Source: Bacteroidia bacterium (GTDB lineage: Bacteria > Bacteroidota > Bacteroidia > Bacteroidales > CAJPTX01). From it: a DNA stretch of 64,000 nt. Positions 36,355 through 45,473 of the stretch are shown here, in pieces (the first letter of the stretch is position 1; each line of letters opens with the position of its first letter). The notes under the pieces are model-generated. The model searched no databases. It had not been told where the DNA came from and worked only from the letters and a program-made list of their open reading frames with translations. The stretch is from positions 1-64,000 of the forward strand of contig CAJPTC010000002.1 in assembly GCA_905373475.1 (NCBI GenBank). The letters run 5' to 3'. A program made the position numbers and the translations under genes.

Positions 36355-38055
36355 CTATTGTCTTATCAAGCGTATCGTTTTAGTTGCGCCATTTTCTCGC
36401 GAAATGCGCACGAGATACAACCCCGCAGGGAGGTCGGACGTACTGATTAGTGTATCATTGCTTTCCAGTATGCCCGCACGAACCTCTATGCCTTGAGCAT
36501 CCAACAGAGCGTAACGTGTATTTTGCGGCTCGTAAATCGAAATTCTTATTTGGTTCGTGAACGGATTCGGCATTACTGCCACCGAAGCCAACACTGCATC
36601 CTCTACGGCGGTTGTTTTAGCCGTAACCTTCACCTTACATGTCGTCGTGAGTTCCGCTTTCGTGCTCTTAGCAACGACTGAGATTTCAGCCCCTTTCGAA
36701 TCCTTCACTGCTGTTACCTTCACCTTCCCATCCTTTTCTTCTACAGTAACAAACCCTTCGGGGCTTGCACTTACCGTTACGCTCTTATCTACGTTGTCGG
36801 AAGGCTCAAAAGTCAATGAGAGCAATTCAAATTCACCTTCTTTTAACGCTAACGTCGTTTTATTAAACGCAAGCTTCGTAGGAACTTGCAGCGCAGGTTT
36901 TTCTACAACAGTTACTTGCAGCGACGCACTTAATGTTGTTTCTTTCGCCGTAGCCGTTATCGTAACCACGCCCGCTTTCAGCGCTTTTACTACCCCTTTA
37001 TCAAGCTTTACTACGCCCTCTTTATCCATACTCCATTCCACCTCTTGCGACGCGCCTTCGGGTGCAACCGTTGCCAGAATTACCAGCGATTCTTGCCCGC
37101 CGAGCGTTAATGTCTGAGGTGTATTGGGAGTAAGTGTTATGCCCGTAGCTACATTAGCAACCGTTACAAGGCAGTATCCCTTGTATTGTGCATCTTCGTT
37201 GGAAGTAGCAACCACACGCGCCTGTCCTACTTTCAATGCCTGCACCAAACCTGTAGCCGATACTGAAACAATCTCCTTCCCCGTTTCTTCGACCGACCAA
37301 GTTACATTTTTATTAGTCAGACCACTTACGGTTGCTGTAAGCTGCGCGCTCTTTTGTGCTTCCGTTCCATTGATGAGCAACGTCTTCGTATCTGGCGTTA
37401 CTTTGACCTCATTTTTGCGCACTAGGATGGTAAAGACTTCCTCCGCTAGTGCGTCGTAGCCATCAATTTTGACAGACAAGCGATAATCGCCTATTTTTTT
37501 TGCTACAATGCTTATCGTATTTTCTTTTTCCGTTATCTTAAGCCCCTCTTTTGCTCCTGTCAGATTCCAATGCAATTCGGGTACTGTGCTTAAAGGTGTT
37601 ACTGTCGCCTTTATCGTGTAGCTTTTTTCTGGTTCGATTGTAAATTCTTTGTTCGTATAATCTATTGCCACATCATCGCTCGTCACCACAATTGCAGTAG
37701 GTTTTTTAAAGATTTGAGACTTATACTCGGCGGTTAGCGCACCATGTTTCCCTTCCTTTGCTGCTACTTTTGCATGTATGGTCACCTCCCCAGTAGCTAC
37801 TGCTGTAACAACTACCTTATTTTCTCCTTCGTTCAGGGTAACTAATGCGGCGGGCTCAGCACTCCATGTTATGGTCTCGTTGGCTTCAAGCCCTGTTTTT
37901 TCGGCAGAGAGAGTAAGTTTCTCTTCTACAAATAGCGTTTTCGCTTCTTTACTAGCTTTAATCTTAAGTGAGGCATCTTGCCCCCATACACTTCCTCCCA
38001 GTCCGAGAAGAACGATTACGCAAAAGAGTAACCGCGTCATTACGTTTCCTTTCAT
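36355..38055 (-). CDS. T9SS-exported protein with five Ig-like (BIG2-type) domains
   Basis: 566 residues. Signal peptide at 1-25 (LLFCVIVLLGLGGSVWG, then QDAS); Met1 or Met6 may start it. There are five tandem domains of about 85-95 residues, several with BIG2-type signatures such as VTWSVEETGKEIVSVSATG, VEWSMDKEGVVKLDKG and A-L-K-(A/V)-G-x-(A/V)-x-(V/I). The C-terminal 75 residues are a sorting domain (PNPFTNQIRI ... YALLDAQGIEV ... GLYLVRI ... KTIRLIRQ). A surface structural or adhesive role is inferred. It is transcribed alone. Confidence 0.87.
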   Translation of the reverse strand: MKGNVMTRLLFCVIVLLGLGGSVWGQDASLKIKASKEAKTLFVEEKLTLSAEKTGLEANETITWSAEPAALVTLNEGENKVVVTAVATGEVTIHAKVAAKEGKHGALTAEYKSQIFKKPTAIVVTSDDVAIDYTNKEFTIEPEKSYTIKATVTPLSTVPELHWNLTGAKEGLKITEKENTISIVAKKIGDYRLSVKIDGYDALAEEVFTILVRKNEVKVTPDTKTLLINGTEAQKSAQLTATVSGLTNKNVTWSVEETGKEIVSVSATGLVQALKVGQARVVATSNEDAQYKGYCLVTVANVATGITLTPNTPQTLTLGGQESLVILATVAPEGASQEVEWSMDKEGVVKLDKGVVKALKAGVVTITATAKETTLSASLQVTVVEKPALQVPTKLAFNKTTLALKEGEFELLSLTFEPSDNVDKSVTVSASPEGFVTVEEKDGKVKVTAVKDSKGAEISVVAKSTKAELTTTCKVKVTAKTTAVEDAVLASVAVMPNPFTNQIRISIYEPQNTRYALLDAQGIEVRAGILESNDTLISTSDLPAGLYLVRISRENGATKTIRLIRQ

Positions 38056-38364
38056 GGTGTTCTCTAATTATGTTCACGACAAAGACTTGCAAAATACGTG
38101 CTATAACATGATTTTTAGATCTTTTTTTACACGAAATGCTGAAAATTTGTATAGGAGGTAAGCAAAACTTAAGGTTAGAGTATAAGCAAACGGAACGTTT
38201 TTATGTAAAAAGGACTTGTATTACAATGCTGCAACTCTCCCTCGCCTATGAACATAGGAGGTGCGTTACAAGCACGCAAATTGCTTCTTGTTAGAGAAAT
38301 TCAGGGAAAGTGTTTTAATCTGCTGAGCCCTCAGCCAAACTCAGCTTGCCTGCCGTTTCATCGG
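38056..38364. other. Intergenic region with no recognised gene
   Basis: 309 bp between the Ig-like gene start and the yidD stop. It is AT-rich in its first half. A near-miss -7 sequence (TATTTTG on the minus strand, about 38090) could belong to the Ig-like gene. Nothing else is supported. Confidence 0.4.
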
Positions 38365-38628
38365 CTAAGGCACAGGATCATCTCCGTGTCCGCCCCAAGG
38401 GTTGCAACGCAGAAGACGCCATATACACAGAGCTAAGCCATATATGGGACCATGCTTCTTTATAGCCTCCATGCAATAAACCGAACAGGAGGGAGTAAAG
38501 CGGCAAGAAGGCGGTAACAGAGGCGAAATAAAGAGTTGGTACAGACGAATGGGAAATACCAACACAAATATTGCCCCTGTGCGAAGGTAGGAAAGAAATT
38601 GAGCGAAACTATTCTTTTTCAACGGCAC
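38365..38628 (-). CDS. yidD: Membrane protein insertion efficiency factor YidD
   Basis: 87 residues. Shows the family signature RLYQLFISPLLPPSCRFTPS, the Cys-rich C-R-F-x-P-S-C-S-x-Y-C-M-E-A-I core and the C-terminal CNPWGGHGDDPV. It overlaps the 3' end of rnpA by 20 bp, the usual translationally coupled order. By family knowledge it helps insertion of inner-membrane proteins together with YidC. An amphipathic N-terminal helix is visible. Confidence 0.95.
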   Translation of the reverse strand: MPLKKNSFAQFLSYLRTGAIFVLVFPIRLYQLFISPLLPPSCRFTPSCSVYCMEAIKKHGPIYGLALCIWRLLRCNPWGGHGDDPVP

Positions 38629-39052
38629 GGAGTATCTTATTCAATATCTTGTCTATAGAGGCATGCCCACGCTGCCACGGGATTTCTTCTTTCGAGGTGA
38701 GAAGAAAGGCAATATGAAGTTGTAAGCCTTTATTTTTCAGAGCCTCGCGCAACGGATTGGCTTGTAAACGAAAGGCTTCACGAATACGACGTTTGTTCCG
38801 ATTCCGATCCACGGCGTGCTTGAATAGGCGTTTGGGCACAATAGGCATCATCCGAATTGGCGATTCGTTGCTCTCGCTCGGCATGAGCTGGTAAGTTGCA
38901 CGATAGGGGAAAACGAAAAGATTTGTTCCCTGTGCAAAAAGAGCGTTAATATCCCGTTCGCGATGCAGACGATGCGAGGCGGGAAATGCGAAAGAGGCTA
39001 CCTTCGGGGTAGCCTCTTGAACAGAATTTTCATTAACGGATTGGGCTAGCAT
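38609..39052 (-). CDS. rnpA: Ribonuclease P protein component
   Basis: 147 residues. The RNA-binding signature A-V-D-R-N-R-N-K-R-R-I-R-E-A-F-R is present near residues 79-94, preceded by the family's R-L-x-R-E-R-D-I-N-A-L-F segment. Protein partner of the RNase P RNA in tRNA 5' maturation. It is followed by an overlapping yidD and preceded by hemD with 6 bp between, which supports an operon. Confidence 0.95.
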   Translation of the reverse strand: MLAQSVNENSVQEATPKVASFAFPASHRLHRERDINALFAQGTNLFVFPYRATYQLMPSESNESPIRMMPIVPKRLFKHAVDRNRNKRRIREAFRLQANPLREALKNKGLQLHIAFLLTSKEEIPWQRGHASIDKILNKILRAVEKE

Positions 39053-39058
39053 CGCGTC

Positions 39059-39838
39059 CTATTCGAGGTGATTGCGTTGCGAGAGGAAAGCATCCAATGC
39101 CTCCGTCATACTCTTACACGTGGCAGTAGGAGCTGGTACATCGAGTGTCATGCCCTCTGCTTTAACAGCGCGATGCGTATTTTTCCCGAACGCAGCGATG
39201 CAGATCGTCCTCTGTTGAAATTCGGGGAAGTTTGCCTTTAGCGACTTCACTCCCTGCGGGCTGTAGAATACCAACATATCGAAAGAATTGATGTCAATAT
39301 GTTGAAGGTCGCTGGACACGGTGCGGTAAAGGATGGTTTTTGAAAAGCGTATCCCCGCTTTTTTTAACTCACGAGGTATCTCAGGAGTGTGAACATCTGA
39401 AAGAGGAAGAAGAAATTTTTCCTCCTTATACCTTTCCATCTGCTTGATGAGAGTCTCCAGTTTTCCGTCTTCTGGGAAGAAAATTTTACGTTTCCGGTAC
39501 GTGATGTGTTTTTGGAGATAAAGGGCAACCGTCTCCGAGGTGCAGAAATAGCGCATATCGTCTGGAACCTTGAACCGAACAGCCTCCGAAATGCGGAAAT
39601 AGTGTTCAATCGCTTTCCGACCTGTAAAGATAACAGAGGGGAATTTCGCCAAGTCAATTCGCTGTTTCCGAAAATCGTTGGCTGAGACCTCTTCTACATG
39701 TATAAAGGGTTCAAAGACGAGTTCTACTCCCGCCTTTTTTGCAAGTACTTCGAAAGGAGAGTTGGGGATTAGTGGTCTGGGTTGTGAAACCAAAATCCGA
39801 TTGATGCGTGGCGCATCTTCTGTCGTTTTTTTTGCCAT
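39059..39838 (-). CDS. hemD: Uroporphyrinogen-III synthase
   Basis: 259 residues. Two-lobed HemD layout: ILVSQPRP and VELVFEPFI in lobe 1, FPSVIFTGRKAIEHYF at the hinge region, and the second lobe with DMLVFYSPQGVKSL, ICIAAFGKNTHRAVKAEG and a final PTATCKSMTEAL helix, matching the family's S-P-x-(G/A)-V and T-x-x-A-x-x-x-x-G elements. It cyclises hydroxymethylbilane in tetrapyrrole synthesis. No other heme gene is nearby; in Bacteroidales hemD typically sits in this DUF4271-hemD-rnpA-yidD group. Confidence 0.85.
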   Translation of the reverse strand: MAKKTTEDAPRINRILVSQPRPLIPNSPFEVLAKKAGVELVFEPFIHVEEVSANDFRKQRIDLAKFPSVIFTGRKAIEHYFRISEAVRFKVPDDMRYFCTSETVALYLQKHITYRKRKIFFPEDGKLETLIKQMERYKEEKFLLPLSDVHTPEIPRELKKAGIRFSKTILYRTVSSDLQHIDINSFDMLVFYSPQGVKSLKANFPEFQQRTICIAAFGKNTHRAVKAEGMTLDVPAPTATCKSMTEALDAFLSQRNHLE

Positions 39839-39859
39839 TTGTCGCAGCGAAACACTATG

Positions 39860-40813
39860 TTAGACTAATTGTAACCAGCGAATTAGTCCTAACCAAGGGG
39901 CTATTCCTAACGCGCAAAGGTACAAAAAGTAGTAGAACAGGTTGTAATGAAAGTAAATGAAAGTTAAGAGTATACGGAATTGCGCGTAAAGCGTACTAAC
40001 GGCTATGAGCACAAGCCCCGTGTAGGTAAAAATGGGGGTAAGCAAAGCCGTGTTGAACGTTGCAAGGAGCGCGAGAGCTAGGTAGTATGGCCAGAGCAGA
40101 CGATCTATAAAGAAGTACTGGCGCCAAATAACATGCGAGGTAACGGGCTGATTGATTAGATAGCTTGAAAGGCGCAGAACAAGGTAGCGAAAAAAATAGA
40201 AGAGCAGTAGAGAGCCGAAAAGAAGAAGCAGAAGTAATGGTTTAGGCAAAAACTCTGTATACTGCTCTAACGAGAAAAGCTCCAAACCGCGCAAAGCGAT
40301 TACAGAGATTGAAAAAATATTGGTGAGGTCTACGATAAAATGAAATTGCGCGATGTGCGGTCCCTCCACTTCGTTTACTCTTACTAGACTCCTAGGGTGG
40401 AAAAGGAGTTTTGCGTATTCGGTGTAGTATTTCCAAAAGCGAAAACGAATGTAGGCGCTCAGAAGAATTCCGACCAAGAGAAACGCAAAAGTGAAAGAAA
40501 GAGACCCCGCATAGGTGCTCCAAATGTCCTGTATCGGTAAAGGGTTGTATTGTTTTTCTGCATAGGAGCGTCGTGCAAGTTGAGGATAGAAGGGCTCAGG
40601 AATATGCGGCGTGGTGTTTTCAGTCTCGTAAGCCGAAGTATCGGAATTACTAGTACGTGGGACAATGAGCCACGAAATGAGAGCCTCCTGCTCAATGCCT
40701 TTGTAGGGAAATATGGAGTCGCAGCTATCGGCACGAGGAAGCGTTACAGGCACATTGGAGAGTGTTGCAACGGAAGATGTGTAATGCGGTGCTGGGCGTA
40801 TGCTGTCGTACAT
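39860..40813 (-). CDS. DUF4271 integral membrane protein
   Basis: About 317 residues from the Met at 40813. A soluble N-terminal 90 residues precede about six to eight hydrophobic segments (for example LSFTFAFLLVGILLSAYIRF, LLLLLLFGSLLLFYFFRYLV and the C-terminal FHYNLFYYFLYLCALGIAPW), consistent with DUF4271. A GTG start at 40831 overlaps a -7 box (40831-40838) and is therefore unlikely. The C-terminal WLGLIRW stretch is typical. Function unknown; conserved next to hemD/rnpA in Bacteroidales. Confidence 0.8.
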   Translation of the reverse strand: MYDSIRPAPHYTSSVATLSNVPVTLPRADSCDSIFPYKGIEQEALISWLIVPRTSNSDTSAYETENTTPHIPEPFYPQLARRSYAEKQYNPLPIQDIWSTYAGSLSFTFAFLLVGILLSAYIRFRFWKYYTEYAKLLFHPRSLVRVNEVEGPHIAQFHFIVDLTNIFSISVIALRGLELFSLEQYTEFLPKPLLLLLLFGSLLLFYFFRYLVLRLSSYLINQPVTSHVIWRQYFFIDRLLWPYYLALALLATFNTALLTPIFTYTGLVLIAVSTLYAQFRILLTFIYFHYNLFYYFLYLCALGIAPWLGLIRWLQLV

Positions 40814-40830
40814 TGTACCAAAAGAGTGCA

Positions 40831-40838
40831 CAAAGTTA
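40831..40838 (-). promoter_or_regulatory. Candidate -7 box of the DUF4271-hemD-rnpA-yidD operon
   Basis: The minus strand reads TAACTTTG, a match to TAnnTTTG, 17 bp before the ATG at 40813. No clear -33 TTTG. Confidence 0.45.
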
Positions 40839-40926
40839 CTGCAAGAGAAAAGATCGGAACCATGCGCTTATGCATTTTGTATGGATTATGCTTCGTAATG
40901 ACGCATCACTCTAATTGAACTTGTGG

Positions 40927-40934
40927 TACTTTTG
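40927..40934 (+). promoter_or_regulatory. Candidate -7 box of the DNA methyltransferase gene
   Basis: TACTTTTG matches TAnnTTTG, 28 bp before the ATG at 40963. No spaced -33 element. Confidence 0.5.
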
Positions 40935-40962
40935 AAAGGGAAACTAGAAAAATATAGACCGC

Positions 40963-42708
40963 ATGTCGCAATACAACAACCTACAGGAAGAGGAATTAAA
41001 ACCCAAGCGGCGCGACCTCCTAGTACCACAAGATATCCGCGAGCGCAAAGGTTCGTTCTTTACCCCAAAGATTTGGGTAGATCTCTCGCAAAAGTATCTT
41101 GCCGATGTGCTAGGCGAAAACTGGCAAGACGAATACTATGTTTGGGACTGCGCCGCGGGTACAGGAAATCTGCTGAACGGGCTTACCAACAAGTACCATA
41201 TATGGGCTTCAACGCTAGACCAGCAGGACGTCGATGTAATGAAAGACCGCATCAAGAACGGCGCCAACCTGTTAGAGAGTCATGTATTCCAATTCAATTT
41301 CTTGAACGACGAGTTTACGAAACTCCCACAGTCTCTTCAAGAAGTCATCAACGACCCAGAAAAGCGCCAAAAGCTGGTGATATACATCAATCCTCCGTAT
41401 GCTGAGGCGGGGAATGCGCGGATGCGTTCGGGAGAGCAGAATAAGAACGATGTCTCTAATACCACCCAAATCTGGGAACGCTATAAATCATTGTTAGGGC
41501 TTGGCATTCGAGAGCTTTTCACGCAATTTATAATCCGAATTCATGAAGAGCTGAAACCGTGCAAGCTGGCTGTTTTTAGTACACCCAAATATATTGCAGG
41601 TACGGCTTTCCGAAGCTTTCGTCAGCATTTTCCTATGCGTTTTGTGGCTGGCTTTGTTGTACCTGCCAACACTTTTGACAACGTAAAGGGAGATTTCCCA
41701 ATCTCTTTCATCATTTGGGAGTCCGAACATAACACCCCCATACATTCCGTTAAGCTAGACGTTTATAATACTGCGGGAGAATGTGCGGCTCATCAGAAAA
41801 CCTTTGCCGCGCGCGATACCACCAAGCGGATAAGCGAATGGATGCAATTAGGCACAAACGAGGAGCTTGAAATAGGTTATACGGGGAATTTCGGCCCAGA
41901 CTTTCAGCACAATCAGGATTTATGCATTCTCAATGCGCGTAAAACGAACAGCAATAATGCGAATAGCAATGCTACGAAGTATCGCATAACGGCTTCCACG
42001 TTGCTACAAACAGCTATTTATTTCGCCGTTCGTCTCTCCATTGCTCATAGTTGGCTTAATAATCGCGATCAGTTTCTCTATCCCCTAGAGGGATGGCAGG
42101 ATGATACGGAGTTCCAAAACAACTGTCTGGTGTTTATGCTTTTTCATGGTAAAAACCGCATCGTTGCATCGGCTGGTTCGAACCACTGGATTCCGTTTAC
42201 CGAGCAGGAGGTAGAAGCCAAAGAAACGTTTGAGAGCCACTTTATGACAGACTTTATAAGCGGACGATGCGCCTCTGGCGCAAGTACTAAGTACGAGGTT
42301 CTAGGTACTACGCAAAGCGAAGAGAAGAAAGCGAAAAAACGGACAGGGACACTGCGCGACTTGGCACAAGAACAGTCGTTCGTACCAACTGCGCCGCTCG
42401 TCTTTTCACCTGAGGCTACAGCTGTCTTTGATGCGGGGCGTGAACTATGGCGCTACTACCACGCACAACCGAATGCCAACCCCAATGCGTCGTACTACGA
42501 CATTCGGGAGTATTTCCAAGGGCGTAAGTCTGTGCTAGGACAGGACGAAAATGCGACTAGCGCTCCGAATTCGCGTAAGGGACGCATGAATAGTAAAAGC
42601 GAGGATGCCGAATACATGCGCCTACTTACCAACCTCAAGGAGGCTATGGAAGCTTTGCGCCTTCAGATCGTACCGAAGGTTTACGAATACGGTTTTCTGA
42701 TAGAATAA
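40963..42708 (+). CDS. N6-adenine-type DNA methyltransferase (solitary)
   Basis: 581 residues. SAM-binding motif I DCAAGTGNLL (starting near D63) and catalytic motif IV NPPY (N143) identify an amino-type DNA methyltransferase with gamma-like motif order. An RKGSFFTPKIWVDLSQKYLA segment near the N-terminus is the usual F-x-T-P helix before motif I. The C-terminal 200 residues, including KRTGTLRDLAQEQSF and a basic Ser/Arg stretch (APNSRKGRMNSK), are likely to serve target recognition but match no domain I can name. No restriction endonuclease, specificity subunit or Vsr gene is adjacent, so it may be an orphan epigenetic methylase or part of a split system. It is unrelated to the neighbouring housekeeping genes. 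Confidence 0.85.
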   Translation: MSQYNNLQEEELKPKRRDLLVPQDIRERKGSFFTPKIWVDLSQKYLADVLGENWQDEYYVWDCAAGTGNLLNGLTNKYHIWASTLDQQDVDVMKDRIKNGANLLESHVFQFNFLNDEFTKLPQSLQEVINDPEKRQKLVIYINPPYAEAGNARMRSGEQNKNDVSNTTQIWERYKSLLGLGIRELFTQFIIRIHEELKPCKLAVFSTPKYIAGTAFRSFRQHFPMRFVAGFVVPANTFDNVKGDFPISFIIWESEHNTPIHSVKLDVYNTAGECAAHQKTFAARDTTKRISEWMQLGTNEELEIGYTGNFGPDFQHNQDLCILNARKTNSNNANSNATKYRITASTLLQTAIYFAVRLSIAHSWLNNRDQFLYPLEGWQDDTEFQNNCLVFMLFHGKNRIVASAGSNHWIPFTEQEVEAKETFESHFMTDFISGRCASGASTKYEVLGTTQSEEKKAKKRTGTLRDLAQEQSFVPTAPLVFSPEATAVFDAGRELWRYYHAQPNANPNASYYDIREYFQGRKSVLGQDENATSAPNSRKGRMNSKSEDAEYMRLLTNLKEAMEALRLQIVPKVYEYGFLIE

Positions 42709-42835
42709 TATTGTCAACCACGCTGATTTCCAATATTTTCACTTCTCATACGCATTTCACGATGTAAAGCTCTGTCCAAGTGAGAACTTTTTAATTGAAA
42801 CTGTACTCTCCTCCTATCTAAGTGTGGCAATATGC

Positions 42836-42843
42836 TATCTTTG
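42836..42843 (+). promoter_or_regulatory. Candidate -7 box of the aro cluster
   Basis: TATCTTTG matches TAnnTTTG, 24 bp before the aroB ATG at 42868. An SD-like AGAGAGGGG follows it. Its position rules out the in-frame ATG at 42832 as the start. Confidence 0.6.
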
Positions 42844-42867
42844 TATAGCTATAAAGAGAGGGGTGCA

Positions 42868-43890
42868 ATGGAGACAATTTGTTTGAACAACGAGGTAGCA
42901 ACAACTATCTATCTGGACGGGAATTTAGAAAGGCTGCCCGAGATCTTGGGAAAAAGAAATGCTGTACTGATTACCGATGAACACGTTGCCACCTTGCTAA
43001 AAGAGCGGTTACCGAAGTTGTTAACCTATACCGTTGCTTCGGGCGAACACAGCAAGAGTCTTCGAGAAGCATCGGAGATCTACCGATGGTTGCAGAACAA
43101 CGGCATAGACCGCGATACGGTGCTTGTGGGTTTAGGCGGCGGTGTGGTCTGCGATCTCTCTGGCTTTGTAGCCGCAACCTATATGCGTGGCATCCCGCTC
43201 GTTCTGATACCCACCACGCTTCTTGCCCAAGTAGATGCCTGCGTTGGAGGCAAGAACGCTGTAAACCTTGATGGTTTCAAAAACATTGTGGGCACTTTCT
43301 ACCAACCCGAGGCGATACTCTGCGACTATTCCTTGCTAAATACCTTACCCCTTGAGGAAATTCGCGGCGGCGTGGCAGAGATGATTAAACATTGCATGAT
43401 TGCCGACGCTACCATGTTCGATTACTTCCGTGCACATGCCGAGTCAATTCTGAGACTTGACCCCGAAGTGGTACGCGAAATTATCCCTTGGTCTATTCGC
43501 ATCAAAAAGAATTTCATAGAAGCCGATCTTTTCGATCATGGCATTCGCCGTATACTCAACTTTGGGCATACATGGGGGCACGCTGTAGAGTCAGTTACGG
43601 GCATACATCACGGACTGGCGGTTGCCATCGGAATGTGTTTTGCTACACGTTTTGCGGTACACAAAGGGTATTGCGACGCTGAGCTCTTAGCGGCTTTAGA
43701 ATCGTTGCTTATTCAGTTCGGGCTACCCACGCGCTCAGATGTGCTTCCATGGGTCGTATTTGAGGCAATGAAACGCGATAAAAAGCGCTCGGCAAGCGAT
43801 ATCCATTTTATACTCCCAGAAACGGTAGGACTTACAACTGTAGTAGACGTGTCTATTGAGGAACTGAAATCGTTCATAAAAACGTTGTAA
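42868..43890 (+). CDS. aroB: 3-dehydroquinate synthase
   Basis: About 340 residues from the Met at 42868. The NAD-binding GLGGGVVCDLSGFVAATYMR and the metal/substrate region PTTLLAQVDACVGGKNAVN are intact, as are GGVAEMIKH and the zinc-binding His in LNFGHTWGHAVE. Converts DAHP to 3-dehydroquinate in the cytoplasm, second step of the shikimate pathway. It begins a same-strand run aroB-aroD-aroE-aroA, with 14 bp to aroD. The start was chosen because a -7 promoter box overlaps the upstream ATG. Confidence 0.95.
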   Translation: METICLNNEVATTIYLDGNLERLPEILGKRNAVLITDEHVATLLKERLPKLLTYTVASGEHSKSLREASEIYRWLQNNGIDRDTVLVGLGGGVVCDLSGFVAATYMRGIPLVLIPTTLLAQVDACVGGKNAVNLDGFKNIVGTFYQPEAILCDYSLLNTLPLEEIRGGVAEMIKHCMIADATMFDYFRAHAESILRLDPEVVREIIPWSIRIKKNFIEADLFDHGIRRILNFGHTWGHAVESVTGIHHGLAVAIGMCFATRFAVHKGYCDAELLAALESLLIQFGLPTRSDVLPWVVFEAMKRDKKRSASDIHFILPETVGLTTVVDVSIEELKSFIKTL

Positions 43891-43904
43891 CACTTTTTAC
43901 CGCC

Positions 43905-44585
43905 ATGCGCCCACCTATCTGCCTTGTGCTTACCTCATGCGAAGTGCCCGACACGCAAAAGTATCCTCCAGCGGATTTTTGGATCGAAGTTCGCTTCGAT
44001 TGTATCGCGGGGTTCGACTGTCATTGCCCTGAAAAGCACGATACTTGGCTCTCTTCTTTGCTGAAGCTATACAAAAATGTGCTCATAACCTTCCGACCAC
44101 AAAGCCGAGTGGAGCAGCAAAACGAGGTCCGTTATCTGTGCTACTGCCACTGGATAAAAATGGGAGTACCCTACATAGACGTCGATTTTTACGAACCTTT
44201 TACCGAAGAGCTCTTAGCACTTTGTAAACACCAAGAAGAGCGGACGCAGATTATTCTTTCACACCACATCTACCAATACGACGGTAATCTGACCAAGATT
44301 CGACACATAATACGGGAGATGAAGAAATACAACCCCGTATTTTGCAAAATGGCAGTACACTGTTCGGAGGCAATGCAAGCTCTCGAATTGTTGTCGCTCT
44401 ACAAAGAATTTCCGCACGACCTTATTTTTTCCATGGGGCGCGAAGGCGGTTTCAGTCGCATTGCAATTCCCTTTTTGGGCGCCCCATATACCTACGCTGC
44501 TTATTCCGAGAGCATAGCGCCTGGTTTATTGCCTGCCGATCTGCTACTAGCCATCTTTGATTGGTGGGACAAGCATAATGCCTAA
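43905..44585 (+). CDS. aroD: 3-dehydroquinate dehydratase, type I
   Basis: 226 residues. Type I (Schiff-base) enzyme: the N-terminal strand IEVRFDCI carries the substrate Glu/Arg pair. A His pair in LSHHIYQYDG (near residue 119) supplies the general base. The Schiff-base lysine is in VFCKMAVHC (about K148). The SMGREGGFSRI loop contributes phosphate-side contacts. Dehydrates 3-dehydroquinate. It lies 14 bp after aroB and overlaps aroE by 8 bp. Confidence 0.93.
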   Translation: MRPPICLVLTSCEVPDTQKYPPADFWIEVRFDCIAGFDCHCPEKHDTWLSSLLKLYKNVLITFRPQSRVEQQNEVRYLCYCHWIKMGVPYIDVDFYEPFTEELLALCKHQEERTQIILSHHIYQYDGNLTKIRHIIREMKKYNPVFCKMAVHCSEAMQALELLSLYKEFPHDLIFSMGREGGFSRIAIPFLGAPYTYAAYSESIAPGLLPADLLLAIFDWWDKHNA

Positions 44586-45387
44586 TTCCACACTGCGCTT
44601 TGCTCTGCTCGGCTATCCTGTAGAGCATTCGTTAAGTCCTGCCCTATTCTCCTATTTCGCACAGCAAGCACATAGACCAATCTCCTACCGCCTACTCTCA
44701 CGTGAAATCCCAAAAGAAGCTGGAGAAGCGACGTTGCGCTCTACCCTACAGTGGGCATTTGAAACACTGCACCTCGACGCACTCAACATTACATCGCCCT
44801 ATAAACTACGAGTTGGAGCACTTTGTATCCCGGGTCCCAAACACCCTGCACGGTTAGCAACTGGTGCGGTTAATCTTGTGTGGCAGCATAGCGGCGTCTT
44901 GTACGGTACAAACACCGATATCGTAGGAGCAGAGTATCTCATTGAAAGGACGAATGTAAGAGCTTACCAATTACCCGTTCTCGTTCTAGGGGCAGGAGGA
45001 GCAGCAGAGCCCGTTTTGCAAGCACTTTGCAACCAGAAGATCGAGCGCATTTGTTGTAACAGAACCAACGAAAAAGCACAAAAATTGGCAGACGAATATC
45101 CGGCTTCATTTCTTGCCTACGAGGATCTGCCTAACTTCCGTGAGCCTATCGTTCTTTTCTCGGTACTTCCACACAACGTCCCTCTGCCGCCTGTTCGACC
45201 CGAAATAATACAAGCAGCTGTAGATGTAGCTTATGTTACTTCGCCATTGCGCGAATTGGCACGCTCGCAAGGCATTCCGTACGTTTCAGGGTATGGGTGG
45301 CTATTTGCACAGGCAGTAGCCAACTACCGCATCATTTCAGGGGATGCAACAACACCCCTTCCCTATTGCGACTTGGTGCAAGGCTAA
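44578..45387 (+). CDS. aroE: Shikimate dehydrogenase
   Basis: 269 residues from the ATG at 44578, which overlaps the aroD stop region. The shikimate-binding HSLSPALF and the catalytic lysine K76 in ITSPYKL are present; the catalytic Asp is D114 in GTNTD; the dinucleotide-binding loop is VLGAGGAAEPVLQAL; and NRTNEKAQKLA follows the Rossmann strand. The ATG at 44557 would add seven residues and lie deeper in aroD. Reduces 3-dehydroshikimate with NADPH. Confidence 0.94.
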   Translation: MPNSTLRFALLGYPVEHSLSPALFSYFAQQAHRPISYRLLSREIPKEAGEATLRSTLQWAFETLHLDALNITSPYKLRVGALCIPGPKHPARLATGAVNLVWQHSGVLYGTNTDIVGAEYLIERTNVRAYQLPVLVLGAGGAAEPVLQALCNQKIERICCNRTNEKAQKLADEYPASFLAYEDLPNFREPIVLFSVLPHNVPLPPVRPEIIQAAVDVAYVTSPLRELARSQGIPYVSGYGWLFAQAVANYRIISGDATTPLPYCDLVQG

Positions 45388-45473
45388 GAACGAGACATTG
45401 GTACAAGTAAAATGCGACCTCTGCACACAAGACTTGTTCTCGCCCGATAAAACTAGATAAAGAAACAAGTAGT

